DNA of 64,000 nt from UBA4874 sp002399435 (lineage in GTDB: Bacteria; Bacillota; Clostridia; Caldicoprobacterales; DTU083), in the NCBI GenBank assembly GCA_036823195.1, contig DAISGI010000002.1:1-64000 (forward strand). The letters are read 5' to 3'. Below, one piece after another: positions 45,535 to 53,581 of this stretch; position 1 is the first letter of the stretch; every line of letters begins with the position of its first letter. The translations under genes were made by a program, and so were the position numbers. The notes below the pieces were generated by a model. The model saw only the letters and a list, made by a program, of their open reading frames with translations. It was not told where the DNA came from and made no database searches.

Positions 45535-45588
45535 AAGCATCCCTCCCCTGCTTCCAATGCATCCCATCAAACAGACTAAAGTTTCTTT

Positions 45589-46257
45589 CTATTTTTCCTC
45601 CTGATTCCGGCGATATTTGCACAGGGACTGCAAAAAACAATTCTCACAATCCGGCTTCCTGGCTTTGCAGACCCTCCGTCCATGATAAATCAGCCAATGA
45701 TGCGCACGGGACCATTTCTTCTTCGGAATGTTCTCCATCAGCTGCTTCTCCGTATCCCGAACATTGTCGGCATCTGCCAGGCCCAAACGGTTGGAAACCC
45801 GGAATACATGGGTGTCCACAGCGATGGCATCCTTTCCAAAGGAGTTGCTCAATACGACATTTGCCGTCTTTCTCCCCACCCCGGGCAGGGACGTCAGGGA
45901 CTCCATATTATCCGGCACCCGTCCTCCGTATTGCTGCATCAGGATCTTACAGGTCTGTATGATATTTTTACTTTTGGTCCGGTAAAATCCACAGCTATGA
46001 ATCTTCTGCCCCAGCTCCTCCGGTGTCAGGGCAGCCATCTCCCTGGGACCGGGATATTCCTGAAACAATCCCGCTGTGACCTTGTTCACCTGCCTATCCG
46101 TACACTGGGCTGACAGCATGGTGGCAATCAACTGTTCAAAGGGATTGGTAAAGTTCAGCGCCGAAACGGCACCGGCATAGTGCTGCTCCAGCAACTCCAA
46201 TATTTTTCTGTGATTTTTCCTGTCATTTGAATCCATTGCATTATCCATTCTTTCCAT
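45589..46257 (-). CDS. nth: endonuclease III
   Basis: DNA glycosylase/AP lyase for oxidised pyrimidines. Present are MLSAQCTDRQVNKV, the hairpin LPGVGRKTANVVLSNSFG with catalytic Lys, AVDTHVFRVSNR with catalytic Asp, and the 4Fe-4S loop CKARKPDCENCFLQSLC (CX6CX2CX5C). The length of 222 is normal. Three ATG codons (46257, 46248, 46236) could be the start and none has a convincing site. It is followed by the P-loop/Asp23 gene. Confidence 0.95.
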   Translation of the reverse strand: MERMDNAMDSNDRKNHRKILELLEQHYAGAVSALNFTNPFEQLIATMLSAQCTDRQVNKVTAGLFQEYPGPREMAALTPEELGQKIHSCGFYRTKSKNIIQTCKILMQQYGGRVPDNMESLTSLPGVGRKTANVVLSNSFGKDAIAVDTHVFRVSNRLGLADADNVRDTEKQLMENIPKKKWSRAHHWLIYHGRRVCKARKPDCENCFLQSLCKYRRNQEEK

Positions 46258-46392
46258 GCTCTGCTAAAATATCCACAATCAAAACAATCATAACAATCAT
46301 AACAGCCAAGCACGATCTCCTGTCGTATTATACTATACGGACAGATTGAAGTCCATGAAGGAAACAATCCTACTATACCCGAATATACCTAA

Positions 46393-46504
46393 GAAAAACA
46401 GATTTCAATCAGGATCCTCCAAATCTGCTCTCCATCGTCCGCCGATATACACGTGAAAAACAGATTTCAATCAGGATCTTCCAAATCTGCTTTCCATCGT
46501 CCGC
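46393..46504. repeat. 50-bp direct repeat, two copies 62 bp apart
   Basis: Copies at 46393-46442 and 46455-46504 differ at 2 positions. Each contains CAGATTT and AAATCTG 15 nt apart, so each can form a small hairpin. They occupy the gene-free stretch 46258-46621 between the divergent nth and CAP-protein genes. Confidence 0.9.
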
Positions 46505-46533
46505 ATTGGGAAACATTACATGGCCCGGACTAG

Positions 46534-46562
46534 TTGACATAATTGTTTGCACATGTTACGAT
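46534..46562 (+). promoter_or_regulatory. sigma-A promoter of the CAP-domain protein
   Basis: TTGACA (46534-46539) and TACGAT (46557-46562) with a 17-bp spacer, 60 bp before the ATG. Confidence 0.6.
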
Positions 46563-46570
46563 TTTGTTAC
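46554..46570 (+). promoter_or_regulatory. WalR (YycF)-like box
   Basis: TGTTAC, GATTT, TGTTAC: an exact fit to the published WalR consensus TGTWAH-N5-TGTWAH. It overlaps the predicted -10 box. An inverted repeat ATTAC/GTAAT follows at 46577-46592. The downstream gene encodes a secreted cell-surface type protein, a plausible WalR target. The regulator itself is not in the window. Confidence 0.5.
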
Positions 46571-46621
46571 TAAATCATTACATGAACGTAATGGTCAATA
46601 GAGAAAGCGAGGGAAAACCTT

Positions 46622-47550
46622 ATGAAGAAAAAAATCAAGACACTGCTTCTCCTTTCAACCGTTCTGGCTGTTCTGCTGGTTCCGCTGCAGGGGGCTTTGG
46701 CAGCAGGTACTTCCGGATGCCGGAATACCGGTAACACACGCATCGTCTCCATGTGGAAGGGATTCTGCAACCGGCTTACTTACACCATTTCCAATGGATG
46801 GAAATTGATCCCGATGAGACACAATCCTTCCAACTGCATAGAACCGACACCCGGCTCAACAGCAAAGCCAGCTCCGGCTCCCACTGCGAAGCCTACACCG
46901 GCTCCCACCGCAAAGCCAGCTCCGGCTCCCACTGCGAAGCCTACACCGGCTCCCACTGCGAAGCCTACACCGGCTCCCACTGCAAAACCCACGCAGAACC
47001 NNNNNNNNNNNNNNNNNNNNNNNNNNNNNNNNNNNNNNNNNNNNNNNNNNNNNNNNNNNNNNNNNNNNNNNNNNNNNNNNNNNNNNNNNNNNNNNNNNNN
47101 CCGGCTCCCACTGCGAAGCCTACACCGGCTCCCACTGCAAAACCCACGCAGAACCCGGGACAGTCTTCCGGTTATCAGCTGAGCGCAGAAGAACAGAAAA
47201 TGATTCAGCTGGTCAACCAGGAACGTCAGAAAGCCGGTGTGTCTCCCCTGACAATCGATCCGGAGCTCAGCCGGGTTGCCAGGATCAAGTCCCAGGATAT
47301 GAAGGACAAAGGCTACTTTTCCCATACCTCTCCCACATATGGAAGTCCTTTTGATATGATGAAGAGCTTCGGCATCACATACCGTGCGGCAGGTGAAAAC
47401 ATTGCCCTGAACAGCAGCGTGGAAGGTGCCCATACCAGTTTGATGAATTCGGAAGGACACAGGGAAAACATCCTGAACTCCAGCTTTACCCATATCGGAA
47501 TCGGGATTGTGGACGGCAGATATTACACTCAGATGTTTATCGGAAAATGA
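46622..47550 (+). CDS. secreted CAP/SCP-domain protein with a Pro/Ala/Thr/Lys repeat, interrupted by a scaffold gap
   Basis: The signal peptide is residues 1-28 (cleavage near ALAAG). A spacer follows, then a low-complexity region of 8-residue units PAPTAKPT (24 bp each), then the CAP domain: QLVNQERQKAGVSPL, SQDMKDKGYFSHTSP, AAGENIA, MNSEGHRENILNSSFTHIGIG. This is the YkwD-type family common in spore formers. The 100 N at 47001-47100 break the frame as written. Merging the flanks at their shared 55 nt restores one frame of 257 residues. The start follows AAAGCGAGGGAAAACCTT. Confidence 0.88.
47001..47100. other. 100-N scaffold gap inside a tandem repeat
   Basis: Exactly 100 N. The last 55 nt before the gap (46946-47000) are identical to the first 55 nt after it (47101-47155), so the contig ends overlap and the gap is probably not missing unique sequence. 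Confidence 0.95.
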
Positions 47551-47617
47551 GGAAATGAAGCAAAAATGAAAGAGTTGAAATTCTATCCAGCTGACCGGAA
47601 TGAATTTCAACTATCAC

Positions 47618-47650
47618 AAAGGGAAACCGTATAATCGGTTTCCTTTTTTT
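47618..47650 (+). terminator. terminator of the CAP-domain gene
   Basis: GGAAACCG (47622-47629), loop TATAAT, CGGTTTCC (47636-47643), then a run of T. Confidence 0.88.
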
Positions 47651-47710
47651 TCAGCCTGCAGTGCAAAACTTCATGCCCTTTGCAAACTACCTCCATAACT
47701 TGCTGCTGCC

Positions 47711-47983
47711 CTATATGGGGATGCGGGTGATGAGGGTATTGGCGCCCGTTCTTGCCACACGATAACAGCCAATGACAGGAGGGTTATACTGCCTGCACAA
47801 CGGAAGGACTCGCCCGGTCATATAAGGTGAAAACCGGAGGGACAAACCACAGCCCACTGCAACTTCCTTTGGGGTAGACATCACCTGAGTCGGGATACCT
47901 TGATCCTGAAGAATCTGGGCAAAATGAAGGGCATGCTGTCTGGAACGAAACGACAGGATGTCAAACGTTTCCTGATAGGGCAT
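47711..47983 (-). CDS. DUF3343 protein, putative sulfur/selenium carrier-like
   Basis: A 90-residue protein with SRQHALHFAQILQDQGIPTQ and VAVGCGLSLRF, the DUF3343 pattern with one Cys after the helix. The family often accompanies cysteine desulfurase-like genes and has been proposed to carry sulfur or selenium. Here it is divergent from such a gene 91 bp away. The ATG at 47983 is 8 nt after AAGGAG; the GTG at 47992 abuts the site. Confidence 0.8.
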   Translation of the reverse strand: MPYQETFDILSFRSRQHALHFAQILQDQGIPTQVMSTPKEVAVGCGLSLRFSPYMTGRVLPLCRQYNPPVIGCYRVARTGANTLITRIPI

Positions 47984-48074
47984 TTGCTTCACTCCTTTGG
48001 TTCTATAATATTCCCTGATTTAATATATTGGTTGGGAAAGAAAGTTGTTACAATATATAATTGGGGGAAATACC

Positions 48075-49214
48075 ATGATATATATGGACAATGCCGCGAC
48101 AACCTGGCCAAAACCACCGGCTGTCTGCCAGGCGGTAACGGAATGCATGGAGAAATATGGAGCGAACCCGGGCAGATCCGGACACAAAATGGCTGTTCAG
48201 GCTGGTCAGATCCTGCTGTATGCCCGGGAAATGCTCTGCGAGTTGTTCCATCTGAGCGATCCCTTCCGGATCATCTTTACCTATAATTGTACGGACAGTC
48301 TCAATCTGGCCATCAAGGGCATGGTGACTCCGGGAGATCACGTAATCACTACATCCATGGAGCACAATGCCGTTGCCAGGCCGTTAAAAAAGCTGGAAAA
48401 GCAAGGCCTGGAGCTGACCTTTGTACAGTGCAGCCCGGAGGGAGTCCTGGATCCGGAGGATATCCGAACGGCAATCCGGCCCAACACCCGTCTGATTGTC
48501 ACCGCCCACGCCTCCAATGTTACAGGCGCCATTCTTCCGATTGAAGAAATCGGAAATATTGCCAGGGATCATGGAATTCCCTATCTGGTGGACGCAGCCC
48601 AGACTGCCGGAATCCTTCCCATTGATCTGTCCGCCCTGCCGGTGGATCTGATGGCCTTTCCGGGTCACAAGGGCCTGCTGGGTCCGCAGGGAACAGGCGG
48701 CCTGTACATCCATCCGGATATAGAGCTTGACACGGTCCGGGAAGGCGGCACCGGAAGTCAGTCCGAGAGCCTGGATCAGCCGGATCTGATGCCGGATAAA
48801 TATGAATCCGGAACGCTGAATACTCCCGGCATTGCCGGATTGGCAGCCGGTGTGAAATATATACTGGACCAGAGTCCATCCAAACTGCTGGCCCGGGAAC
48901 AGCGATTGGAAAAGCTCTTTCTGGAAGCCCTCTCACATATCAGCGGAATCAAAACGTATCAGCCTTCCGGAAAAGGCAAAACCGGTATCGTATCCGTCAA
49001 TGTTGGGGAAAAGGATTCGTCCGAAGTCTCCAATCTGTTGGATGAACGCTATGACATTGCAACCAGAGGCGGTCTTCATTGCTGTCCGCTTGCCCATGAA
49101 ACCATCGGTACCCTGAATCAGGGCACGGTACGTTTCAGTTTCGGTATTTTCAATACTTTGGAGGAAGTAAAACAGTGTGTCCGGGCGTTGTACGAAATCA
49201 GCCGGAGTGGCTGA
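48075..49214 (+). CDS. cysteine desulfurase family protein (class V aminotransferase)
   Basis: A 379-residue PLP enzyme. It starts MIYMDNAATTWPKPP; SMEHNAVARPL, VDAAQTAGILPIDL and the PLP-lysine site FPGHKGLLGPQG are visible. The active-site loop has RGGLHCCPLAHE with two adjacent Cys. The type is the SufS/CsdB-like group often next to DUF3343, releasing sulfur (or selenium) from cysteine; the specific acceptor is not known. The start at 48075 follows GGGGGAAATACC. Its end overlaps the convergent gene by 17 bp. Confidence 0.9.
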   Translation: MIYMDNAATTWPKPPAVCQAVTECMEKYGANPGRSGHKMAVQAGQILLYAREMLCELFHLSDPFRIIFTYNCTDSLNLAIKGMVTPGDHVITTSMEHNAVARPLKKLEKQGLELTFVQCSPEGVLDPEDIRTAIRPNTRLIVTAHASNVTGAILPIEEIGNIARDHGIPYLVDAAQTAGILPIDLSALPVDLMAFPGHKGLLGPQGTGGLYIHPDIELDTVREGGTGSQSESLDQPDLMPDKYESGTLNTPGIAGLAAGVKYILDQSPSKLLAREQRLEKLFLEALSHISGIKTYQPSGKGKTGIVSVNVGEKDSSEVSNLLDERYDIATRGGLHCCPLAHETIGTLNQGTVRFSFGIFNTLEEVKQCVRALYEISRSG

Positions 49215-50064
49215 CCGGTTTTCCAGGAGGCACGCATTCCACAATTCTTCTCCAATCTTCGGCTTTTGCTGTCCCGGCTTCCACTTCCCCAGGGAAATCT
49301 TCCTCATTAGGGAAGTTCTCTCCGCTGTAGGATGTCTCCTTACTGACAGTTCTCAGAACCAGTTCATCCGCCATTTTGCAGGCTGTTTCCTTTGGCAGCC
49401 CCATGGAAATCCCCATGGACAGGCCCGCCAGGAACACGGCCTGTGTATCGGTAAAATTGAGTCGGATGACATCGTTCCCCCGGTATTTGGATAAATCCTT
49501 TCCGCTTGAACCAATGAGGACAGGGATTTCCCTGGGTTCGCAAATTTCCCGGACGGCACATAGCAGTCCTTCCGAAACGATGCCCCTTTCGTAATCCAAT
49601 ATCATTACAAGACAGATATCGTCTGCTATCAAGGTCACCAATCGCAGAACATCATAAAAGATACAGGATGTAAATTCCCGTGTACGTTCCCCGTTCCGGA
49701 GAACAACAGACAGCTCCCCGGCGGCATTCCAAAGGTTTCCCGCTGTACACCAGGAATCACCCACTCCCAGAATAGTGGGAATGTTCTTTCGACTCAGTAT
49801 CTTCCGAATCCTTTCCCCTTCTTCATCCTTTCCAACCACACCGGCCAGGGTAACTTTCCCGCCTATGTTTCTGATATTTGCAGCCACACTGGCTGCTCCT
49901 CCGAGGCAGCAGATCATTCCGTCCGGCTTCGGCATCGATGCATGGATCCTCTGGCACAGGTCTGTCTCCCGGCTCATCATATATTGGTCCAGCATAATAT
50001 CACCGATTACCAGTATCTCATGCGGAGATCTGCGTTCTCCCGTCATCCTGTTCCGATTTACCAT
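49198..50064 (-). CDS. PfkB-like sugar kinase with an internal deletion, probably inactive
   Basis: A 288-residue protein resembling the RfaE/HldE kinase domain: ILVIGDIMLDQYMM, CCLGGAASVAANIRNIGGKV, GVVGKDEEGERI. After RLNF the sequence passes directly to TDTQAVFLAGLSMGISMGL. In working relatives this point has about 60 more residues and then the ATP/catalytic loop TGAGDT. Here only TDT remains, so the GAGD anion hole and catalytic Asp are missing. The frame is otherwise open and the start has GGGAGGATTTTC. It may be a recent loss of function or a non-catalytic relative. Confidence 0.72.
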   Translation of the reverse strand: MVNRNRMTGERRSPHEILVIGDIMLDQYMMSRETDLCQRIHASMPKPDGMICCLGGAASVAANIRNIGGKVTLAGVVGKDEEGERIRKILSRKNIPTILGVGDSWCTAGNLWNAAGELSVVLRNGERTREFTSCIFYDVLRLVTLIADDICLVMILDYERGIVSEGLLCAVREICEPREIPVLIGSSGKDLSKYRGNDVIRLNFTDTQAVFLAGLSMGISMGLPKETACKMADELVLRTVSKETSYSGENFPNEEDFPGEVEAGTAKAEDWRRIVECVPPGKPVSHSG

Positions 50065-50154
50065 GAAAATCCTCCCATAAAGAATAAGTGATAGGATTGA
50101 TTCCTGTAAAACAGCAAAAAGATGGAAAGCGGGAGGAAACGAACCTCCTCCCGG

Positions 50155-51408
50155 TTAAATACCCATGGACTTCCGAATATTCAATATTCCTTTCCCCTGT
50201 GCATATTTACTTACATTCATTTGATAAGCATTTTTCATCAAAGCTTCTTTTACCTCAGACGGCGTCATTTCCGGATTTTTCCCGAGAAGCAGGGCAGCTG
50301 CGCCGGAAACAACCGGCGTTGCCACAGAGGTACCTGACATGCTCTTATAAGGTATTTTCAGGGCTTCCGGCCGGCGGGAGCCGGTATATTCCAGATCCGC
50401 GTCCGGCGCAGTAATGCCTACACCAGGTGCCACGATATCCGGTTTTACGAGATTTCGGTTCACAGGGCCCCGGCTTGAAAACTCTGCTATCTTATCGTCT
50501 TCGTACTTCGGGGTTCGATTATCGTCCACCGCTCCGACCGTTAAGATGAGCGGGCTTACGCCCGGAGTGGCTATGGTATTTTGACTGGGACCGGCATTTC
50601 CTGCCGCCGCAACTACTACAATCCCTCTTCTCCAGATTTCTTCAACTGCCGCCGCAAGAGGATCCATCCGGGAACCGGAAGGCTGTGCACCCAGGGAAAG
50701 TGACAGCACCTTTATTTTGTATTCCTTCTGATGATCTGCGACCCATTGCATACCTGCCAGAATATCGGATGAATTGCCGGAGCCGTTCTTATCCATGACC
50801 TTCACTCCGATCAGGCTGGCCTCCGGTGCAATTCCCTTGTATTTGCCGCCGGATTCATACCCACTTCCTGCTGCAACGCCGGCAACAAAGGTGCCATGTC
50901 CGTTGTCATCATAAGGGGACAATTTGTTGTTTACAAAGTCCTTAAATGCTATGATCCGGTTCCTTGGTCTTATGAAATCCTGATGTGGGTAAATACCGGT
51001 ATCCAATATTGCAATACCGACACCCTTCCCTGTATATCCTGTATTATTGATTGCTCTGGCCCCAACCTCCTGGGCGGCTACGTTTAAAAGTGAGCTCATC
51101 TCAATATCATCTGAAATATACTGGACGACATCCGCCCTTGCTGTATCTTCCAGCTTCACGCCTTCTATCACAACAGCATAAGCATTGATGAAAGGAAGAT
51201 CATATTTTATCTCCACGCCTTTGCTTTCCAGATACTTCTTGCAGCTGTTTGTTTCCTCTTCCTTCTCTTTGGAAAACACAATGGCGGAAATACTGCTCAA
51301 GCCTAAAGTCCTGGTCTTTTTAAGCAGTCTGCCATCTATCTTTTCCCTGCCCTTACTTCTGTTTCCAAACGGAAAAGGCAGCATTACCATTCCTGACAGA
51401 CTCTTCAA
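50155..51408 (-). CDS. subtilisin-family serine protease (S8)
   Basis: A 417-residue protease with an I9-like propeptide (about 36-105) and a catalytic domain: Asp136 in ILDTGIY, His171 in NGHGTFVAG, oxyanion Asn271 in AAAGNAGPS, Ser361 in SGTSVATP. No signal peptide is visible, so it may be intracellular or exported in another way. The start is TTG at 51408 after GGGGGGATATCC. It follows the 72-residue gene by 84 bp, and a palindrome lies between them. Confidence 0.92.
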   Translation of the reverse strand: MKSLSGMVMLPFPFGNRSKGREKIDGRLLKKTRTLGLSSISAIVFSKEKEEETNSCKKYLESKGVEIKYDLPFINAYAVVIEGVKLEDTARADVVQYISDDIEMSSLLNVAAQEVGARAINNTGYTGKGVGIAILDTGIYPHQDFIRPRNRIIAFKDFVNNKLSPYDDNGHGTFVAGVAAGSGYESGGKYKGIAPEASLIGVKVMDKNGSGNSSDILAGMQWVADHQKEYKIKVLSLSLGAQPSGSRMDPLAAAVEEIWRRGIVVVAAAGNAGPSQNTIATPGVSPLILTVGAVDDNRTPKYEDDKIAEFSSRGPVNRNLVKPDIVAPGVGITAPDADLEYTGSRRPEALKIPYKSMSGTSVATPVVSGAAALLLGKNPEMTPSEVKEALMKNAYQMNVSKYAQGKGILNIRKSMGI

Positions 51409-51430
51409 GGATATCCCCCCTTTCTTCCTA

Positions 51431-51455
51431 CTTGATATATCTTATGTATATCAAG
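51431..51455. promoter_or_regulatory. inverted repeat upstream of the protease gene
   Basis: CTTGATATA (51431-51439) and TATATCAAG (51447-51455) are exact complements with a 7-nt spacer, 23 bp before the TTG start of the protease: operator-like or a small leader hairpin. Confidence 0.5.
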
Positions 51456-51492
51456 GCGAGGATGTTAAAGGGGAATTCTCATTTTATCCTTT

Positions 51493-51711
51493 CTACAGCT
51501 CGCGGATCAGTTTTTGTATTTTCCTCCTTTGCTCATTATTCAGCATGGGCTGAATCGTCCGGAGCATCTGCTCCGCCTTCCCTGGTGTCAGGCCACCCTC
51601 CCCGGAACGGATCATCCGGGCCAGTTCCCTTACTATTTCATCCTCTGATTTTCCACGCATCTGCCGGGCTATCTGCGACATTCGATTCATATCCTGGGTA
51701 TTGAACTCCAT
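51493..51711 (-). CDS. small conserved-looking protein (72 residues), shares a motif with the divergent membrane protein
   Basis: A basic, helical protein without membrane segments. Its C-terminal 25 residues (QMLRTIQPMLNNEQRRKIQK and LIREL) align without gaps to three segments of the protein encoded at 51901-53007. AAAGGAGGGATAGT precedes the ATG. I do not recognise a named family. It is cotranscribed with the S8 protease and divergent from its motif partner across 189 bp, which suggests a common process. Confidence 0.75.
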   Translation of the reverse strand: MEFNTQDMNRMSQIARQMRGKSEDEIVRELARMIRSGEGGLTPGKAEQMLRTIQPMLNNEQRRKIQKLIREL

Positions 51712-51900
51712 ACTATCCCTCCTTTGAATTCATTCCTTTCCATCTATACCATCCTATTCGTAACACTTGCAATTGACACAGAAAATAAGGATCTGCAATG
51801 GGAAATGGTTTGCAAATCGTTTTTTAAAGCTGCACAACATAAGAAAAATTGCGTATGATAGATAAGGATAATTGTTTCTATCATTGTGAGGAGGGATACG

Positions 51901-53007
51901 ATGATTCAGAGAATCAATGATTCCGCTTATAACAGAAAATCGCCTCAACAATTCATACCAAGGCGGGATCTTTTCCCCGATGCAGAACCATCGCTGTCGG
52001 GCAAATCCACAGAAGATAAAAAGCAGTCCGACAGGAAGCCCACCAAAAAGGAAAGCGGGAAAAGTTCATCCACCTCGGCACAGCAGGCAAGGGAACCATC
52101 GATACATACAAACAGGATTCCGGTGGAGGAAAGCGAACCCCTGCCCTTGCAGCAACCCTTACAGCCGGTGAGGAAGCAAAGCCAGACATTTATTCCCCCA
52201 ATCACATTTTTCCTTCTTTTGATTGGCGGGTTCCTGTTATGGCCGAGAGTGAAAAAAGCGCGGACCCAATGGACTTACGATATGGAATCCATGGAATCCG
52301 CCTTTAAGAGCCTGCTGGACAATCCGAAGAGCATAGAAATGCTACATGCGATTTGCCCTTTTTTGGAGGAACAGCAGCAGGGTGCCGTTTACACCATTAC
52401 AGGGATTCTGGATGCACTGAGTTCCATTCGGAGTATCCTGAGCCATACCCGTCCGCAAAAAAGCTGGAATAGTGCAGTATATGTCCCGTCTGATCCCGAT
52501 GCAAAAAAAATAGAGCTTATGAAGGCAATGAAGCCGTATGTTGATCCGGACAACCAAAGAAAGCTGGATCAGATCATAGGAACCTATAATACAGTGGATC
52601 AGTTGAACCAGAATATCCGGGATTATCAAAACAGACATTCCATGACCAGCGGGCAAAATACGGCTCCCGCAGAATCCCTGGGGGAAATTCTTAGCATCAT
52701 CCGGCCCATTCTGCCTCAGGAATTCGGGGAGAAAGCCGGTCAGCTCATGCAAATCCTGAAAATAGCACAAACGATGGAGTCTGCCAACAAAGAAACTAAA
52801 AAAGAGGAGAAAGAAAAAGAAGACACAACGAACGGGAAACAGCAAACGGATGTCCCGCCCTCCGCACCAATGAATGATAAGCAGAAGGAATCCATGGAAA
52901 TGATGCTCCGGATGGCTCAGCTGCTGGCACAGACAAAGGATTCCTCCGGCACCGGGTCCGATGCAAATCCCGGTACGAAGTCCGAAAGCCCGGAAAAGAC
53001 AGAATAA
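51901..53007 (+). CDS. single-pass membrane protein with three copies of a 25-residue motif
   Basis: A 368-residue protein of unrecognised family. Residues 1-98 are polar and Ser/Lys/Gln-rich. Residues 99-115 form one membrane segment (PPITFFLLLIGGFLLWP). Motif copies lie at 146-170 (EMLHAICPFL), 205-229 (ELMKAMKPYV) and 262-286 (EILSIIRPIL). The tail from 295 is Lys/Glu-rich then Ser/Pro-rich. The motif is shared with the 72-residue protein encoded divergently. The start follows GAGGAGGGATACG. A sporulation or envelope role is a guess only. Confidence 0.8.
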   Translation: MIQRINDSAYNRKSPQQFIPRRDLFPDAEPSLSGKSTEDKKQSDRKPTKKESGKSSSTSAQQAREPSIHTNRIPVEESEPLPLQQPLQPVRKQSQTFIPPITFFLLLIGGFLLWPRVKKARTQWTYDMESMESAFKSLLDNPKSIEMLHAICPFLEEQQQGAVYTITGILDALSSIRSILSHTRPQKSWNSAVYVPSDPDAKKIELMKAMKPYVDPDNQRKLDQIIGTYNTVDQLNQNIRDYQNRHSMTSGQNTAPAESLGEILSIIRPILPQEFGEKAGQLMQILKIAQTMESANKETKKEEKEKEDTTNGKQQTDVPPSAPMNDKQKESMEMMLRMAQLLAQTKDSSGTGSDANPGTKSESPEKTE

Positions 53008-53047
53008 GGCCGCAGGATACAATACCTGCTGCCTTACCTCCTTTTTC

Positions 53048-53581
53048 CTACTTTTCCCGGACCGATTTTCTTAAGACAGTCAGAATTTCAACCGCCAGGA
53101 CTCCTCCAATCCCTGCAGTAACCAGCTGTGGCCAGCTGAATTGAACGGAAAGTGCCGCGCGCATTTTATCCGGCGCATTGGGCAGGAAAAACGGCAGGAC
53201 GATCTTCACCACACCAAGGTACAACGTGATGAATTTCAGCACAGCACCGGTGACGATGGCCAAAATCGGATTCCTATTATACAGAAGAGATGCCATCACC
53301 ACCAGAACGAGATTGCCAAGGGCAATGGGTACCACCAGAACAGGGACTGGCGTAAATCCCTGAATCAGTGCGATAACGGGAGCGACAACGGCAATGATCA
53401 GTCCTCCACTGATTCCCGTCATAACAGCTGCAACAATAAGACACAGATTCACAAGGGAACCTACGACAATCTGGCTGATATTGGCAGGCATGGCGGGAAT
53501 CCACAGCCGCAGCGATTGAAACACCACGGTCAATGCCAGCAAAATAGCTGTCCTGGAAATCCATCGAATTGATTTGTTCAT
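53048..53581 (-). CDS. small polytopic membrane protein, ECF transporter S component-like
   Basis: A 177-residue protein with five or six membrane segments, no loop domains and a short basic tail. The start SIRWISRTAILLALTVVFQS resembles the opening of ECF substrate-binding (S) subunits, whose vitamin or metal substrates are bound within the membrane. No ECF ATPase or T component is in the window. The ATG overlaps the phosphatase stop (ATGA) and follows AAAGGAGGTGAAATCGTT. Confidence 0.65.
   Translation of the reverse strand: MNKSIRWISRTAILLALTVVFQSLRLWIPAMPANISQIVVGSLVNLCLIVAAVMTGISGGLIIAVVAPVIALIQGFTPVPVLVVPIALGNLVLVVMASLLYNRNPILAIVTGAVLKFITLYLGVVKIVLPFFLPNAPDKMRAALSVQFSWPQLVTAGIGGVLAVEILTVLRKSVREK

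Noticed and set aside
46753..47550. Separate Ser/Gly/His/Lys-rich repeat protein (KASSGSHCEAYTGSH frame)
   Set aside because: It is the out-of-frame reading of the PAPTAKPT repeat caused by the arbitrary 100 N; the CAP gene frame is continuous once the 55-nt overlap is merged.
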